Positions 17,778-28,062 of a stretch of DNA of 64,000 nt are shown piece after piece. The position numbers and the translations under genes were made by a program. The stretch is taken from contig NZ_BGZH01000001.1 in the NCBI RefSeq assembly GCF_009617755.1, forward strand, positions 1,736,001 through 1,800,000, written 5' to 3'. Numbering within the stretch: the stretch's first letter is position 1; each line of letters begins with the position of its first letter. The DNA is from Marinobacter salsuginis (GTDB lineage Bacteria; Pseudomonadota; Gammaproteobacteria; Pseudomonadales; Oleiphilaceae). The notes beneath the pieces were generated by a model. That model saw only the letters and a list, made by a program, of their open reading frames with translations. It had not been told where the DNA came from and made no database searches.

Positions 17778-20540
17778 TCAGGCAGTGCGCAGCATTTCCC
17801 GCACCACGTAATGGAGAATGCCACCGTGCTTGAAGTAAACGGCCTCATTGGCCGTATCAATCCGTGATTTCAGCTCACAGGTCTCGGTGGAACCGTCCTT
17901 GTATTTCACCGTCATGGTCAGCGTCTGGCCCGGCTTGATCTCGCCAGACAGGCCTTCGATGCTGATGGCCTCTTCACCGGTGAGCTTCAGGCTCTTGCGA
18001 TCGGTGCCTTCCGGGAACTGCAGCGGCATCACGCCCATGCCGATCAGGTTGGAGCGGTGGATACGCTCGTAGGATTCGGCAACCACGGCTTTCACACCCA
18101 GCAAACGGGTGCCCTTGGCCGCCCAGTCCCGGCTGGAGCCGGTTCCGTATTCCTTGCCAGCAATGACTACCAGCGGCGTGCCCTGCTCCTGGTATTTCAT
18201 GGCAGCATCGTAGATGGCCATCTGTTCACCCGTGGGCACGAACTTGGTGAAGCCGCCTTCCACGCCGTCGAGCATTTCGTTCCTGATACGCACGTTGGCA
18301 AAAGTGCCGCGCATCATCACCTCATGGTTACCCCGGCGGGACCCATAGGAGTTGAAGTCTTTCGGCTCAACGCCGTGCTCCTGCAGGTATTTGCCGGCAG
18401 GGGTGTCCGCCTTGAAGGAACCGGCCGGTGAGATGTGGTCTGTAGTCACCGAGTCGCCCAGCAGTGCCAGTATGTTGGCATCCTTGATATCGTCGATCGC
18501 GTCCGGTTCTTCCTTGAGCCCTTCGAAGAACGGCGGATGCTGGATGTAGGTGGATTTATCAGACCACTCGTACACCTTGCTTTCCGGCACCTTGATGGAC
18601 TTCCAGGTGGCGTCGCCGTCGAAGACTTCCGCGTATTCCTTACGGAACATATCGGTCTTCACTTTCTCCACCGCTTCAGCGATCTCCTGCTGGCTCGGCC
18701 AGAGGTCCTTCAGGTACACCGGGTTGCCATCCTTGTCGTTGCCCAACGGATCTTTTGAGAGATCCAGGCGCACGTTGCCTGCCAGCGCATAGGCAACTAC
18801 CAGAGGCGGCGATGCCAGCCAGTTGGTTTTCACCAGCGGATGCACCCGGCCTTCAAAGTTACGGTTACCCGAAAGCACAGAAGCCACCGTTAGATCACCA
18901 TCTGCGATGGCTTTCTCTACCTCTTCGGGCAGCGGACCCGAGTTACCGATGCAGGTAGTGCAGCCGTAACCCACCAGATTGAAGCCAAGCTTGTCGAGAT
19001 CGTCCTGGAAACCACCGACCCGCAAATAATCGGTGACCACCTTAGAGCCCGGCGCCAGGGAAGTCTTGACCCAGGGCTTGGTGCTCAGTCCCTTCTCGAC
19101 GGCTTTCTGGGCAATCAGGCCCGCGGCCATCATCACGCTCGGGTTGGAGGTGTTGGTGCAAGATGTAATTGCGGCAATCACCACCGCGCCAGGATCCAGC
19201 CGGGACTTCTCGCCGTTCATATTGAGCGGTTGGCTGGACGGATGCTCAAAGTAGGCGCTCTGCGCGCCAACAGCCGTACCGCCACCCTCAGATTCGAGCT
19301 TGCTCTCACGAACTTCCGCCGGCCCTTCGGCAGTTTCCATCAGCAGCTCAAAGGACGACTTCATGTTCTGGAGGGCAACCCTGTCCTGCGGCCGCTTGGG
19401 CCCTGCAAGGCTGGCCTCGACATCGCCCATATCGAGTTCCAGGCTGTCGGTGTATACCGGCTCATGGCCAGGCTCACGCCAGAGTCCCTGAGCCTTGGCG
19501 TAGGCTTCCACCAGCTCCAGCTGCTCTTCCTCGCGGCCGGTCAGGCGCATGTAGTTGATGGTCTGCTCGTCCACCGGGAAGAAACCACAGGTAGCACCGT
19601 ATTCCGGCGCCATGTTGGCGATGGTGGCTCGGTCTGCCACGGGCATGTCCTTCAGGCCGTCACCGTAGAATTCCACGAATTTGCCCACCACACCTTTCTT
19701 GCGCAGCATTTCGGTGACGGTAAGCACCAGATCTGTCGCGGTAATGCCTTCCCGAAGCTTGCCGGTGATCTTGAAGCCCACCACTTCCGGAATCAGCATG
19801 GAGACCGGCTGGCCCAGCATAGCGGCTTCCGCTTCGATGCCGCCAACGCCCCAGCCAAGAATGCCCAGGCCGTTGATCATGGTGGTATGGGAGTCTGTGC
19901 CCACGAGGGTGTCCGGGTATGCGATGGTCTTGCCGTCCTGGTCCTTCTGCCAGACGGTCTTGCCCAGATACTCCAGGTTCACCTGGTGGCAGATACCGGT
20001 GCCAGGCGGCACCACACGGAAATTATCGAACGCCTGCTGACCCCAGCGCAGGAATTCGTAGCGCTCCTGGTTGCGCTCCATCTCGATGGTGACGTTGTCT
20101 TTGAACGCTGATGGATCACCAAACTTGTCTACCATCACCGAGTGGTCGATGACCAGATCCACGGGCGACAGCGGATTGATCATGGCCGGATCCTTTCCGG
20201 CGGACTTGACCGCCTCTCGCATGGCGGCCAGATCAACCACCCCGGGTACACCGGTGAAATCCTGCATCAACACACGGGCGGGACGGAACTGGATCTCGGT
20301 GTCGGAACGGCGGTCTTTCAGCCACTGGACCATGGCATCAATGTGGCTTCGATCAACAGTGGAGTCGTCCTCATTGCGCAGCAGGTTCTCCATTAACACT
20401 TTCAGCGAGAACGGCAAACGATTGAGGTCCCCGAGGGTGTCTGCAGCCTTGGGCAGGCTGTAGTAATGAAAGGTTTTACCGCCAGCATCAAGGCTGGAAA
20501 GGGTATTCAGGCTGTCTTTGCTGAGACTTTCGTTCGACAT
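17778..20540 (-). CDS. acnA: Aconitate hydratase A
   Basis: 920 residues, close to the ~890-residue AcnA family. It interconverts citrate and isocitrate in the TCA cycle using a [4Fe-4S] cluster. The cluster cysteines are visible in [13 protein letters not shown] and [14 protein letters not shown]. The substrate-binding [11 protein letters not shown] motif and the C-terminal swivel domain ([31 protein letters not shown]) are intact. ATG start with a GGAGGCACC Shine-Dalgarno just upstream. It is monocistronic or co-transcribed with the downstream ferritin-like gene. Confidence 0.97.
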   Translation of the reverse strand: MSNESLSKDSLNTLSSLDAGGKTFHYYSLPKAADTLGDLNRLPFSLKVLMENLLRNEDDSTVDRSHIDAMVQWLKDRRSDTEIQFRPARVLMQDFTGVPGVVDLAAMREAVKSAGKDPAMINPLSPVDLVIDHSVMVDKFGDPSAFKDNVTIEMERNQERYEFLRWGQQAFDNFRVVPPGTGICHQVNLEYLGKTVWQKDQDGKTIAYPDTLVGTDSHTTMINGLGILGWGVGGIEAEAAMLGQPVSMLIPEVVGFKITGKLREGITATDLVLTVTEMLRKKGVVGKFVEFYGDGLKDMPVADRATIANMAPEYGATCGFFPVDEQTINYMRLTGREEEQLELVEAYAKAQGLWREPGHEPVYTDSLELDMGDVEASLAGPKRPQDRVALQNMKSSFELLMETAEGPAEVRESKLESEGGGTAVGAQSAYFEHPSSQPLNMNGEKSRLDPGAVVIAAITSCTNTSNPSVMMAAGLIAQKAVEKGLSTKPWVKTSLAPGSKVVTDYLRVGGFQDDLDKLGFNLVGYGCTTCIGNSGPLPEEVEKAIADGDLTVASVLSGNRNFEGRVHPLVKTNWLASPPLVVAYALAGNVRLDLSKDPLGNDKDGNPVYLKDLWPSQQEIAEAVEKVKTDMFRKEYAEVFDGDATWKSIKVPESKVYEWSDKSTYIQHPPFFEGLKEEPDAIDDIKDANILALLGDSVTTDHISPAGSFKADTPAGKYLQEHGVEPKDFNSYGSRRGNHEVMMRGTFANVRIRNEMLDGVEGGFTKFVPTGEQMAIYDAAMKYQEQGTPLVVIAGKEYGTGSSRDWAAKGTRLLGVKAVVAESYERIHRSNLIGMGVMPLQFPEGTDRKSLKLTGEEAISIEGLSGEIKPGQTLTMTVKYKDGSTETCELKSRIDTANEAVYFKHGGILHYVVREMLRTA

Positions 20541-20755
20541 GTGGTGCCTCCTTTTTCGTCGTTATCCGCGTATTCCGGAAGGCTCTTTCGAAGCCCTTTC
20601 AGCAACGCATCGATCGGGAAAACGATCAAGAACCCGTCCATAGCCTGATGAAAGGACTCCACAGCGTGAAGTCACCTTTAACTATTGCAGCAATTAACGA
20701 GAGTTCAACCGCGAGCCAATGAATGTTCGGCATCATTACGGTGAATATCAGACCA

Positions 20756-20786
20756 ACGTCGGAGAGCCCGGGGACTCTCCAACGTC
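20756..20786. terminator. Imperfect hairpin after the chemoreceptor gene
   Basis: ACGTCGGAGAG pairs with CTCTCCAACGT apart from one mismatch. It lies 15-45 bp past the stop codon of the chemoreceptor gene. There is no clear T-run, so termination is only possible. Confidence 0.35.
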
Positions 20787-20800
20787 AGCCTTTGGGAAGG

Positions 20801-22321
20801 TTAGATGCGATAAAGCTTGACCAGTTCATCGAGTTTTTCGGTGACTGACTCAAGCTCCGTGGCCATGGTCCTGACCCGCTCAGCCTCGGACACCACATCG
20901 TTGTTGCGGGTGGCAACGGAATGAATACTCTCGTTGATCTGGAGTGACGTGGCCGCCTGTTCTTCCGAGGCCGAGGCAATCTGGTAATTCATTCGGGACA
21001 CTTCGCTGATGGCAGCTTCCACCTCGCGCATGGCCTCGCCGGTTTCCCGCATGGCCCGTGTGGATTCTGCAGAACGGGTGCGCCCCATTTGCATGGAAGC
21101 CTTGGTGGCTTCGGAGATGTCGCTCAGCTCGCCGATGGTTGCCCGAATCTGGTCCGTAAATTCCTGGGTGCGGAGGGACAGCGCCCTCACCTCATCTGCC
21201 ACCACGGAAAAACCACGTCCATGCTCGCCGGCCCGCGCTGCCTCAATGGCGGCGTTCAGCGCCAGCAGGTTGGTCTGCTCGGAGATCGCATTGATGGAGC
21301 CGACGACAGAGGAAATGGACTCGATCTTCTCGCTCAGCTCATCCACCCGGTTTGCGCTGCTCTCGAGGGCCTCATCGGTGGACTCCGTGAGTTTCGACGC
21401 ATTGGCCATGGCCTCGCCGCCCCTGGTGGCTGCCCCTGACGCATTACTGGCCGCGTCGGACGCCAGCTGCGCATTACTGGCCACTTCCTGGATACTGGCC
21501 GACATCTCGTTGGTCGCTGTGGCCGCCTGGTCAGTCTGGACCTGCTGCTCACTGGCAATCGTGGTGGTGGTGTCGCTCACGCTGGTCAGATCATCCGCGT
21601 TTGAACGGAGTTGGCCAGACAGCTCCCTGAGCTTGACGATCAACTCAACAAACCGCTCCAGCATGTTGTTGAAGGACGTGGCAGTTACACTCTTGTCCCC
21701 CTCATCGAGTCGGGCCGTCAGATCATGGTTGCTGTCAAATCCCCGGACAATCTCGATGATCTGTATCGACTGTTTTTGCTCCGCACCCATCCGAATCGCA
21801 AAGAACACAAGGATCGACGCCTCAAATACCACGAAGGCGGCGTGAAGGAACGCAATTGACCAGCTGCAATCGTAGTTAAAGATCATCAATGCCATGTCGC
21901 CGAGGGAGGCACCGCCGAGCTGAAGCGCGGTCAGCAAAAGGTGGTGAACGGCGATGGTACCGGCTGCAACAATCACCGGGAGCCAGTCCCTGTAGATAAT
22001 CACCAGGGCAAGGGCAGCAAAAATATGGAAATGCATTTCGATTCGACCCATCTGGGCCTGGATCATGATGGCGGAGAACAACATCAGGCAGACCGCATAC
22101 AGGCAGGACAAAGCCCGCGTACCCCGCATGGTCCCGTAGCCCGTAGCTGCAAGCCCTCCGACCAGCAGAGATGCCACCAGTGCAAAGGTTGTTGTGCCGT
22201 AGCCCATGGGCACGAACAGACCCACTACAGGAATATGTGCCAGAAGAAGAACCAGCATCTGAAGGTCGGTGCGTTCCCGGATTTCAGTTTCATAGGACTG
22301 ACTGCGTGCCGCTGTCGTCAT
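20801..22321 (-). CDS. Methyl-accepting chemotaxis protein with six-TM N-terminal sensor
   Basis: 506 residues. The first ~195 residues hold about six hydrophobic helices with short loops and no large periplasmic domain. The rest is a coiled-coil signalling domain with the hairpin-tip motif [19 protein letters not shown]. The C-terminus lacks a CheR/CheB-tethering pentapeptide. It probably senses a membrane or redox-related cue. The start overlaps the stop of the SCO-family gene by 4 bp (22318-22321), so production of the two proteins is coupled. Confidence 0.92.
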   Translation of the reverse strand: MTTAARSQSYETEIRERTDLQMLVLLLAHIPVVGLFVPMGYGTTTFALVASLLVGGLAATGYGTMRGTRALSCLYAVCLMLFSAIMIQAQMGRIEMHFHIFAALALVIIYRDWLPVIVAAGTIAVHHLLLTALQLGGASLGDMALMIFNYDCSWSIAFLHAAFVVFEASILVFFAIRMGAEQKQSIQIIEIVRGFDSNHDLTARLDEGDKSVTATSFNNMLERFVELIVKLRELSGQLRSNADDLTSVSDTTTTIASEQQVQTDQAATATNEMSASIQEVASNAQLASDAASNASGAATRGGEAMANASKLTESTDEALESSANRVDELSEKIESISSVVGSINAISEQTNLLALNAAIEAARAGEHGRGFSVVADEVRALSLRTQEFTDQIRATIGELSDISEATKASMQMGRTRSAESTRAMRETGEAMREVEAAISEVSRMNYQIASASEEQAATSLQINESIHSVATRNNDVVSEAERVRTMATELESVTEKLDELVKLYRI

Positions 22322-22899
22322 GTCGAGCTCTCACTTTTATTGTTAAGCAAACGGCGAAGGTCCTGTTCAACCCGTTCAAGATTCAGATCCGGTGTGGTGT
22401 ACACCAGTCTCCTGCGAAAATCGGCTGTCACCACGTGCAGGGCTGCACTGTGGGTAATCGGGTTTTCCAGACCATGGCTCTTGGCAGCAAAGCCGTTATA
22501 AGCTGAAGCCAGTTTCTGGGCAGCGTTGAAGCTCTCGGGCCGGTAAGCCCTGAACGCCTCCCCCATACTTTTAACCATGTGTCGCAACGCATCCTCAGTG
22601 TCGGTTTCGGGATCCAGAGTGACGAACAGGAACTCGACTTTCTCGCCTTTCAGACGCTCACCAAGCTCCATTAGATTGACGCTTTGAACCGGGCAAACGG
22701 TTCCACACTTTCGGTAGCCGAAAAAGACGATGGCGAGCCCGTCCTCGGGAGGCCGGTAGTCACCAATGGCGGTTCCGGACTCATCGATCGCCATGCCATA
22801 AAAACCACTGTTATCAAGCAAAGACGGCATGACAGGAAGTGCCGCTACCAAAAGAAACGCCGCACTGAAAAGCAGAATGGTTGAGGTTTTTTTGCGCAC
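22318..22899 (-). CDS. SCO1/SenC family thioredoxin-fold protein
   Basis: 193 residues from a GTG start. An N-terminal hydrophobic anchor (about 6-28) is followed by a thioredoxin fold with the family's CxxxC copper/thiol site ([10 protein letters not shown]) and a conserved distal His (HSAALHVV). SCO proteins deliver copper to the CuA site of cytochrome oxidase or act as thiol reductases outside the inner membrane. No oxidase genes are adjacent. The gene is coupled instead to a chemoreceptor. Confidence 0.88.
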   Translation of the reverse strand: MRKKTSTILLFSAAFLLVAALPVMPSLLDNSGFYGMAIDESGTAIGDYRPPEDGLAIVFFGYRKCGTVCPVQSVNLMELGERLKGEKVEFLFVTLDPETDTEDALRHMVKSMGEAFRAYRPESFNAAQKLASAYNGFAAKSHGLENPITHSAALHVVTADFRRRLVYTTPDLNLERVEQDLRRLLNNKSESST

Positions 22900-23070
22900 A
22901 AAGATTGCTCGTCGAAAACCGGATCAGGTTCCGTTAGAAACCTTTACCCCGAATTTAGTTGCATTACTCAGACTATTAGCAGAGACAGCCTGGCGTTGCT
23001 AACCAATACGGTCGCCGAATGCGACAGATCAATTTTTGTTGTAAGAGAGAGTAACGTTTGGAGGGTAAGC

Positions 23071-24894
23071 CTACATTTGCCGTTCGCCATACAGCTGCGC
23101 ATACAGCCCTTCTCTGGCAATGAGCTCATCGTGATGCCCTTCCTCGATGATACGGCCGTCCTCGAAAACACAGGCACGATCTGCCTGTTTAACGGCGCTC
23201 AGTCGATGGGCAATGATCAGCGTAGTGCGCTGCTTCAGGAACGCTTCCAGATCGCGATGGAGCTGGAATTCGGTTTCCGCATCCAGTGCCGAGGTGGCTT
23301 CATCCAGTATGACCACCGAAGGTTCCGAAAGGATCATCCGCGCAATGGCCAAACGCTGACGCTGGCCGCCAGAGAGGCGAACCCCCTGGCGGCCGATCAC
23401 CGTATCAAGCTGATCATGCATGGCCGCAACCGTGGCATCCAATTGGGCAATGCGCAGGGCTTCCCACAGCTCGGAGTCGGGCTTCTCCCGCCCCAGGGTC
23501 AGATTCTGGCGAACGGTATCGTTGAACAGCGCCGGGTGCTGGAGCACCGTCGCCACATGCTCGCGCAGGCACGGCAGGCCGATACGCTGAACCGGCACGC
23601 CATCAATCAGCACCTCACCCTGTTGGGGCGTATACATGCCGAGGATCACCTGGATCAGGGTCGATTTGCCGCCGCCACTGGCTCCCACCAGCGCCACCTT
23701 TTCGCCCGGTGCCAACTCCAGATTAATGCCCCGCAGGACCTCTTCCTCGCCGTAGGCAAAGTGGATATTGCGCAGGGTCAGTCCTACTGTGTGACGATCG
23801 CGGAAGGGGTTCTCAAGCGCCGGATAGCGTGGCTCTTCTTTCAGATCCAGCAATCGGTTAATCCGTGCCAGGGCCGCATTGGCGGCAAACCAGGCATACT
23901 GCATGTTCAGCATCTCCTGAACTGGCGTCAGCATGAACCAGAGATAGCCGAAAATAGCGAACATCATGCCGATGCTCAGGTCGCTGAACAGCACGGTGAT
24001 CATGGCCGCGGCCCGAAAGGCATCGACACCGAACTGGAACAGGGCAAAACTGGCCCGGCTGGCGGCGTCGCTGCGCCACTCAAACTGAATCGCGTGGTCA
24101 CGTACGTTGCGGGCGCGATCAATCAGCTGGCGCAGGTAATGTTTTTCCCGGTTGGCCGCCCGCAACTGGTGAATGGCGTCCAGGGTCTCAGTGAGGTCAC
24201 CCTGAAACTCCTCGTAAGCACTGTTCTCCCGGCGCTTCAGTTCCTTGACGCGCTTGCCGATCAGAATCGTGGCGAAGATCACTAGCGGATTGAACAGCAG
24301 AATCAGAAGAGCCAACTGCCAGTGAACCCAGAGCAGTACCAGGGCGGTGCCGAATACCGTGAGACTGGCCACGAGAAACCGGCTGATGGTGGTGCCCAGA
24401 AACTGGTCAACGGTATCCAGATCGGTAATAAAGTGGCTGCTGATCCCGCCGGAGCCACGGGTTTCGTACTCCGACATGGCCACGCGCTGCAAACGCCCGA
24501 GCAACCGGGAGCGGATACGGAACACCACATCCTTGGAGACCTTGGAAAACTCCCGGGACTGCAAGACATTGAACGACAGTGCCGCCACCCGGAGCAGAAA
24601 CGCGGCCAGAACCATCAGCCCGATATAAACCACCGGTGTTTCCCAGCCGCCCGGCAGTATCGAATCCATCACCGGTAACACCGGGCCAGGCTCGTCCAGC
24701 AACACTTCATCCACCAGAACCGGAAGCAGCAGGGGCACCGGCACACTCATGACGGTGGCCATGATCGCCAGCAGATTGGCGCGCACCAGTCTGGGCTTGT
24801 GCTTGAGCGCAAGCCCGAAGATATCCCGCCAGGTATACGGCTGTCGGGCTTCACGGGTGTCGATACCGGTTACGCTGCTTTGGGGGTGTTCCAA
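23071..24894 (-). CDS. ABC exporter, fused permease and ATPase (MsbA-like)
   Basis: 607 residues from a TTG start preceded by a strong GGAGGT site. The N-terminal ~330 residues form a six-helix type-1 exporter domain and the C-terminal ~240 an ATPase: Walker A GASGGGKST, Q-loop VLQHPALF, signature LSGGQRQR, Walker B VVILDEATSALD, H-loop AHRLS. It works as a homodimer or with a partner encoded elsewhere. Substrate unknown; lipid or drug export is typical of the family. Confidence 0.92.
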   Translation of the reverse strand: MEHPQSSVTGIDTREARQPYTWRDIFGLALKHKPRLVRANLLAIMATVMSVPVPLLLPVLVDEVLLDEPGPVLPVMDSILPGGWETPVVYIGLMVLAAFLLRVAALSFNVLQSREFSKVSKDVVFRIRSRLLGRLQRVAMSEYETRGSGGISSHFITDLDTVDQFLGTTISRFLVASLTVFGTALVLLWVHWQLALLILLFNPLVIFATILIGKRVKELKRRENSAYEEFQGDLTETLDAIHQLRAANREKHYLRQLIDRARNVRDHAIQFEWRSDAASRASFALFQFGVDAFRAAAMITVLFSDLSIGMMFAIFGYLWFMLTPVQEMLNMQYAWFAANAALARINRLLDLKEEPRYPALENPFRDRHTVGLTLRNIHFAYGEEEVLRGINLELAPGEKVALVGASGGGKSTLIQVILGMYTPQQGEVLIDGVPVQRIGLPCLREHVATVLQHPALFNDTVRQNLTLGREKPDSELWEALRIAQLDATVAAMHDQLDTVIGRQGVRLSGGQRQRLAIARMILSEPSVVILDEATSALDAETEFQLHRDLEAFLKQRTTLIIAHRLSAVKQADRACVFEDGRIIEEGHHDELIAREGLYAQLYGERQM

Positions 24895-25038
24895 ATAACC
24901 TCCGGAAAATGAAATCTGCCCGGTTGGATACGCCCGGGAACTGACAATAGTCTACCTGTTAACTGGTTTGCTGCGATTAAAACCGACATCTGTCATCATG
25001 AGCCAACGATTTTCTGATGGACCAGGACACAAGCACCT

Positions 25039-26493
25039 GTGAAACACGATTGCCACTACCATCCCGGCGACCCCGCAAAATGGCACTGCGGCGAGTGCCA
25101 GATCCACTACTGCAGCCGCTGCATGCCCGACGCCGACACTCGCCAGCGCCGCGCGCTGTGCCCGCACTGCAGCAAGGCCATGCGATACCTGGGCGCTGCC
25201 ACCGAAGTGGTCCCGTTCTGGCAGCGACTCGGCGCGTTCTTCCGCTATCCGTTCCATACCGATCCGCTGATCGTTATCGCCATCTGTACCCTGGTGCCGG
25301 TGGTTGCGCCTGCCAACCTGATTGGCATCCTGATCTGGCTGGTGCTGGCGCTTGCGCTCTTCAAATACACCTATGCGGTGATTAACCACACCGCTGAAGG
25401 CCACCTGAAACCGCCCGCCGTGTCCGTCGCCTTCACCGGCAGCGGGTTCGATATTGTCATCCTGCAGCTACTGGTGTTCGTGTTGATGGGCGGGCTGGTC
25501 GGCGCTGCCGCCATGCTCGGCGGCCCGATCCTGATGCTGTTGGCGCTGGCGTTTGTCATTCTGGCATTGCCGGCAAGCATCATGGTGCTGGCCATGGAGC
25601 GCTCAGTGGGCGCGGCGGTAAACCCAATGAATCTGGCGGTGCTGATCTCGCGAATCGGCACCCCCTATTTCCTGCTCTATGGCTATCTGATCCTGCTTAC
25701 CCTCGCCTCTGGCGCGGCCCAGGACTTCGCCGTGAATCATTTTCCATTCTGGGTGGCCCAGCCCCTCGCCGGTTTCCTGAACAGTACCTTCACCCTGATC
25801 CTGTTCCACATGTTGGGCTACCTGTTGTTCCAGTACCAGGAAGAGCTGGGATTTGCCTCGGACATCCAGGATGAAACCGCCGGGCAGGACACCCACCAGC
25901 GCGACCGCAGTGCCCGCTTCGATGCCGATATCGACATGAACCTGAAAGACGGCAACTACGATCGGGTACAGAGCATGCTGAAGGAAGCACTGAAGCGGGA
26001 TCGGGACAACGCACTGAGAATCGGCCAGTTGTACCAGCTCCTGACGGCCCGCCAGGACACCGACGAACTCTACCGGTACCACCCACGCATCCTGGGCTGG
26101 CTGGCCGACCGCAATGATGGCGAAGGCATCGCCGGTGTGCTGAACACGCTTCAGCAAGCAGAACCCGGCTTCAAACTGGAGGATCCGGATCTCTCGGTAC
26201 GCTGCGCCCGGGCCCTGTACCACCGGGGCCAGTTCAAGCTGGCCTTGCGGGTACTGCAGGATTTCCACAAGCGATTCCCGGACAGCGAACAACTGGCTCC
26301 CGCCTACCTCCTGGTGGCCCAGACCCTGGCCAACGGATTATCCCAGTGGGAAAAGGCGACGGCTTTCCTGACGTTTATCCAGAAGAAGTGCGTGAACCAT
26401 CCGCTGCATGAGCAGATTACGGTGTATCTGGAGCAGGCTAAGAATCAAGAGCCATTGAAGGGACCGAAAGCAACGTTTTCTGTCCAGGACTGA
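25039..26493 (+). CDS. Polytopic membrane protein with N-terminal Zn-finger and C-terminal helical repeats
   Basis: 484 residues from a GTG start. Residues 1-45 contain a B-box-like Cys/His cluster (CHYHPGDPAKWHCGEC, CSRCM, CPHCSK) that probably binds zinc. Residues about 60-275 hold about five to six membrane helices. Residues about 295-470 form a soluble TPR-like helical region. The B-box-like head on a membrane protein is unusual. It converges on a rhomboid protease gene whose product also ends in a helical domain of similar pattern. A large palindromic repeat lies between the two stop codons. Function unknown. Confidence 0.8.
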   Translation: MKHDCHYHPGDPAKWHCGECQIHYCSRCMPDADTRQRRALCPHCSKAMRYLGAATEVVPFWQRLGAFFRYPFHTDPLIVIAICTLVPVVAPANLIGILIWLVLALALFKYTYAVINHTAEGHLKPPAVSVAFTGSGFDIVILQLLVFVLMGGLVGAAAMLGGPILMLLALAFVILALPASIMVLAMERSVGAAVNPMNLAVLISRIGTPYFLLYGYLILLTLASGAAQDFAVNHFPFWVAQPLAGFLNSTFTLILFHMLGYLLFQYQEELGFASDIQDETAGQDTHQRDRSARFDADIDMNLKDGNYDRVQSMLKEALKRDRDNALRIGQLYQLLTARQDTDELYRYHPRILGWLADRNDGEGIAGVLNTLQQAEPGFKLEDPDLSVRCARALYHRGQFKLALRVLQDFHKRFPDSEQLAPAYLLVAQTLANGLSQWEKATAFLTFIQKKCVNHPLHEQITVYLEQAKNQEPLKGPKATFSVQD

Positions 26494-26495
26494 CG

Positions 26496-26602
26496 CAGGG
26501 TATGGGAGGGGCTTCCCAAAACCGTGCGGAGCCAGGGATGGCGGAGCCGAGCGTACAGGGACGTATTCACAGCGTGTTTTGGGAAGCCCCTCCCATACCC
26601 TG
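26496..26602. repeat. Palindromic element, copy 1: 27-bp perfect arms around a 53-nt conserved loop
   Basis: Left arm 26496-26522 and right arm 26576-26602 are perfect inverted copies. The loop 26523-26575 differs at only two bases from the loop of a second element at 34033-34085. The innermost stem (CCAAAAC/GTTTTGG) is shared by both copies, whereas the outer arms are unrelated in sequence. It sits between two convergent stop codons, where it could also terminate transcription, though it lacks T-runs. Confidence 0.92.
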
Positions 26603-26613
26603 CTCCCCCGAGG

Positions 26614-28062
26614 CTAGCCGGCCTGAAGAAGTTGGCGATAATGACGAGCTTTGGGCGCCATCTGCCGCTTTTCGAACTCTTCCGCCAGCAACCGACAGGC
26701 CTCAGTGGTCAACATATCATCGCCGGTGCTTTTCAGCCGCTCGTAGGCTTTCTCGGCAGCTTTCAAGTCATGCTGTTTCAGGCTGGTGAACAACACCCGG
26801 TTATGGTCCTCTGCCGCTAACGGCTGATAGCGCTCGCCCTTGCCCAGGTATTCCTGCCAGATAGCAAGCATCTGCTCTGGCTGTCGGCGGCTGAGGGCAT
26901 CGTTCATCAGCTCTTTGGTGCGATCGCGGTATTCCGGCAGATCCGGCCGGAGCTTGGCCAAGTGGTAAAGGTGTTCCAGCAGAATATGGCGTTCCGGGTA
27001 ATGCTCACGCAGGGCCTCGAATTGCCGTCTCGCCAGATCGAACTCCATCCGGCCCAGGCTGGCCATGGCCTGGGCGTAACCACTGGTGAACCGGGCGTCC
27101 TGCTCTTCCTCTTCCGGCTCGAAGAACTCTTCGCGCACCTGCAGCCAGCTCTTGCCGAGCAGCCAGACAAGTCCTGCGCCAGCAATAAGGCCGCCGGCAT
27201 GTGCCATGTAGGCAATGCCAGTGGCACCCGCGTACCAGTAATCGTAGATTTCCTTGCCCACCCACACGGGCAGCAGGGCGATAGCGGGCGCCCGGAAGTA
27301 GTTGAAATAGACACCCAGAAAATAGAAGAAACGGATTTTCTGCAGCCCGTAGATGGCCACATACATACCCATGAGGCCAGAGATCGAACCGGACGCGCCC
27401 ACCAAGGGCACGTAGCTGCCCGCCGAGAATGCAGTAAACATCAGACCGGAGAGGGCGCCGCACACCAGATAGGCAATCAGGTACCGACCGGGCCCCAGCG
27501 CCTTCTCGACGGTAAACCCGAGCAGGAACAGGAAGATCAGGTTACCAATGATATGGCCCCAGCCGCCGTGCAGAAACTGGTAGGTAATCAGGGTGTACAG
27601 CGACAGATCCGCCGGCACCAGACCAAGCTGGTTGGCACTGAGTTTCTGGAGGTAGTCCTGCTCGATGATGCTGCGTTGTTCCTGCCAGTGCGCCCGCTCC
27701 GCCGGCGCCCAGATGACATCGCGATTCTGCAGCAGGTACTGGTAGAACTCCCGATCCATCATCAGGTTGATGGCCAGCCAGAAATGTTCGTTCTCTTCCC
27801 GGAGTTGCCGGAACTGCTGGAGCTCGTAGACCCGGCTCTCCTCGCCCTGGAACTGGATTTGCCGCTGCAGGTAGTCCTCGTACGCAGGTGCCTCCAGCTC
27901 GTGAAGATCGGCGGACAGGTATTGTTCAACGGCCTGTTCGAGTTTGCGGCTGTCACCGCCCTGATAGAACAGGAAAACCAGCAGGCAGGCCATGATCAGG
28001 CCAAGGGTCACCCACGGCGGGCGTTTCCAGTTGATGGCGTTTTCAGCGGGGATAATCAGCAT
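26614..28062 (-). CDS. Rhomboid family intramembrane serine protease with helical C-terminal domain
   Basis: 482 residues. TM1 (about 17-35) is followed by a long extracytoplasmic loop (about 40-155), then the six-helix rhomboid core: an HGGWGHIIGN segment, catalytic Ser in VGASGSISGLMG (about 245), and catalytic His in AYMAHAGGL. Residues about 310-480 are soluble and TPR-like. Rhomboids cleave membrane proteins within the bilayer; the substrate is unknown. The convergent Zn-finger membrane protein, with a similar tail, is an obvious candidate partner. Confidence 0.9.
   Translation of the reverse strand: MLIIPAENAINWKRPPWVTLGLIMACLLVFLFYQGGDSRKLEQAVEQYLSADLHELEAPAYEDYLQRQIQFQGEESRVYELQQFRQLREENEHFWLAINLMMDREFYQYLLQNRDVIWAPAERAHWQEQRSIIEQDYLQKLSANQLGLVPADLSLYTLITYQFLHGGWGHIIGNLIFLFLLGFTVEKALGPGRYLIAYLVCGALSGLMFTAFSAGSYVPLVGASGSISGLMGMYVAIYGLQKIRFFYFLGVYFNYFRAPAIALLPVWVGKEIYDYWYAGATGIAYMAHAGGLIAGAGLVWLLGKSWLQVREEFFEPEEEEQDARFTSGYAQAMASLGRMEFDLARRQFEALREHYPERHILLEHLYHLAKLRPDLPEYRDRTKELMNDALSRRQPEQMLAIWQEYLGKGERYQPLAAEDHNRVLFTSLKQHDLKAAEKAYERLKSTGDDMLTTEACRLLAEEFEKRQMAPKARHYRQLLQAG

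Noticed and set aside
22996..24285. Long plus-strand frame opposite the ABC exporter gene
   Set aside because: The minus strand has all ABC motifs in order; the plus frame is a codon-bias shadow.
26496..26602. Integron attC site interpretation of the palindromic element
   Set aside because: The inner stem (AAAAC/GTTTT) lacks the GTTRRRY core with matching R' and R'' spacing, there is no cassette array and no integrase in the window.
26496..26602. Plain intrinsic terminator as the only explanation of the element
   Set aside because: No T-run follows the stem on either strand, the loop is 53 nt and conserved, and the second copy lies within a coding sequence.
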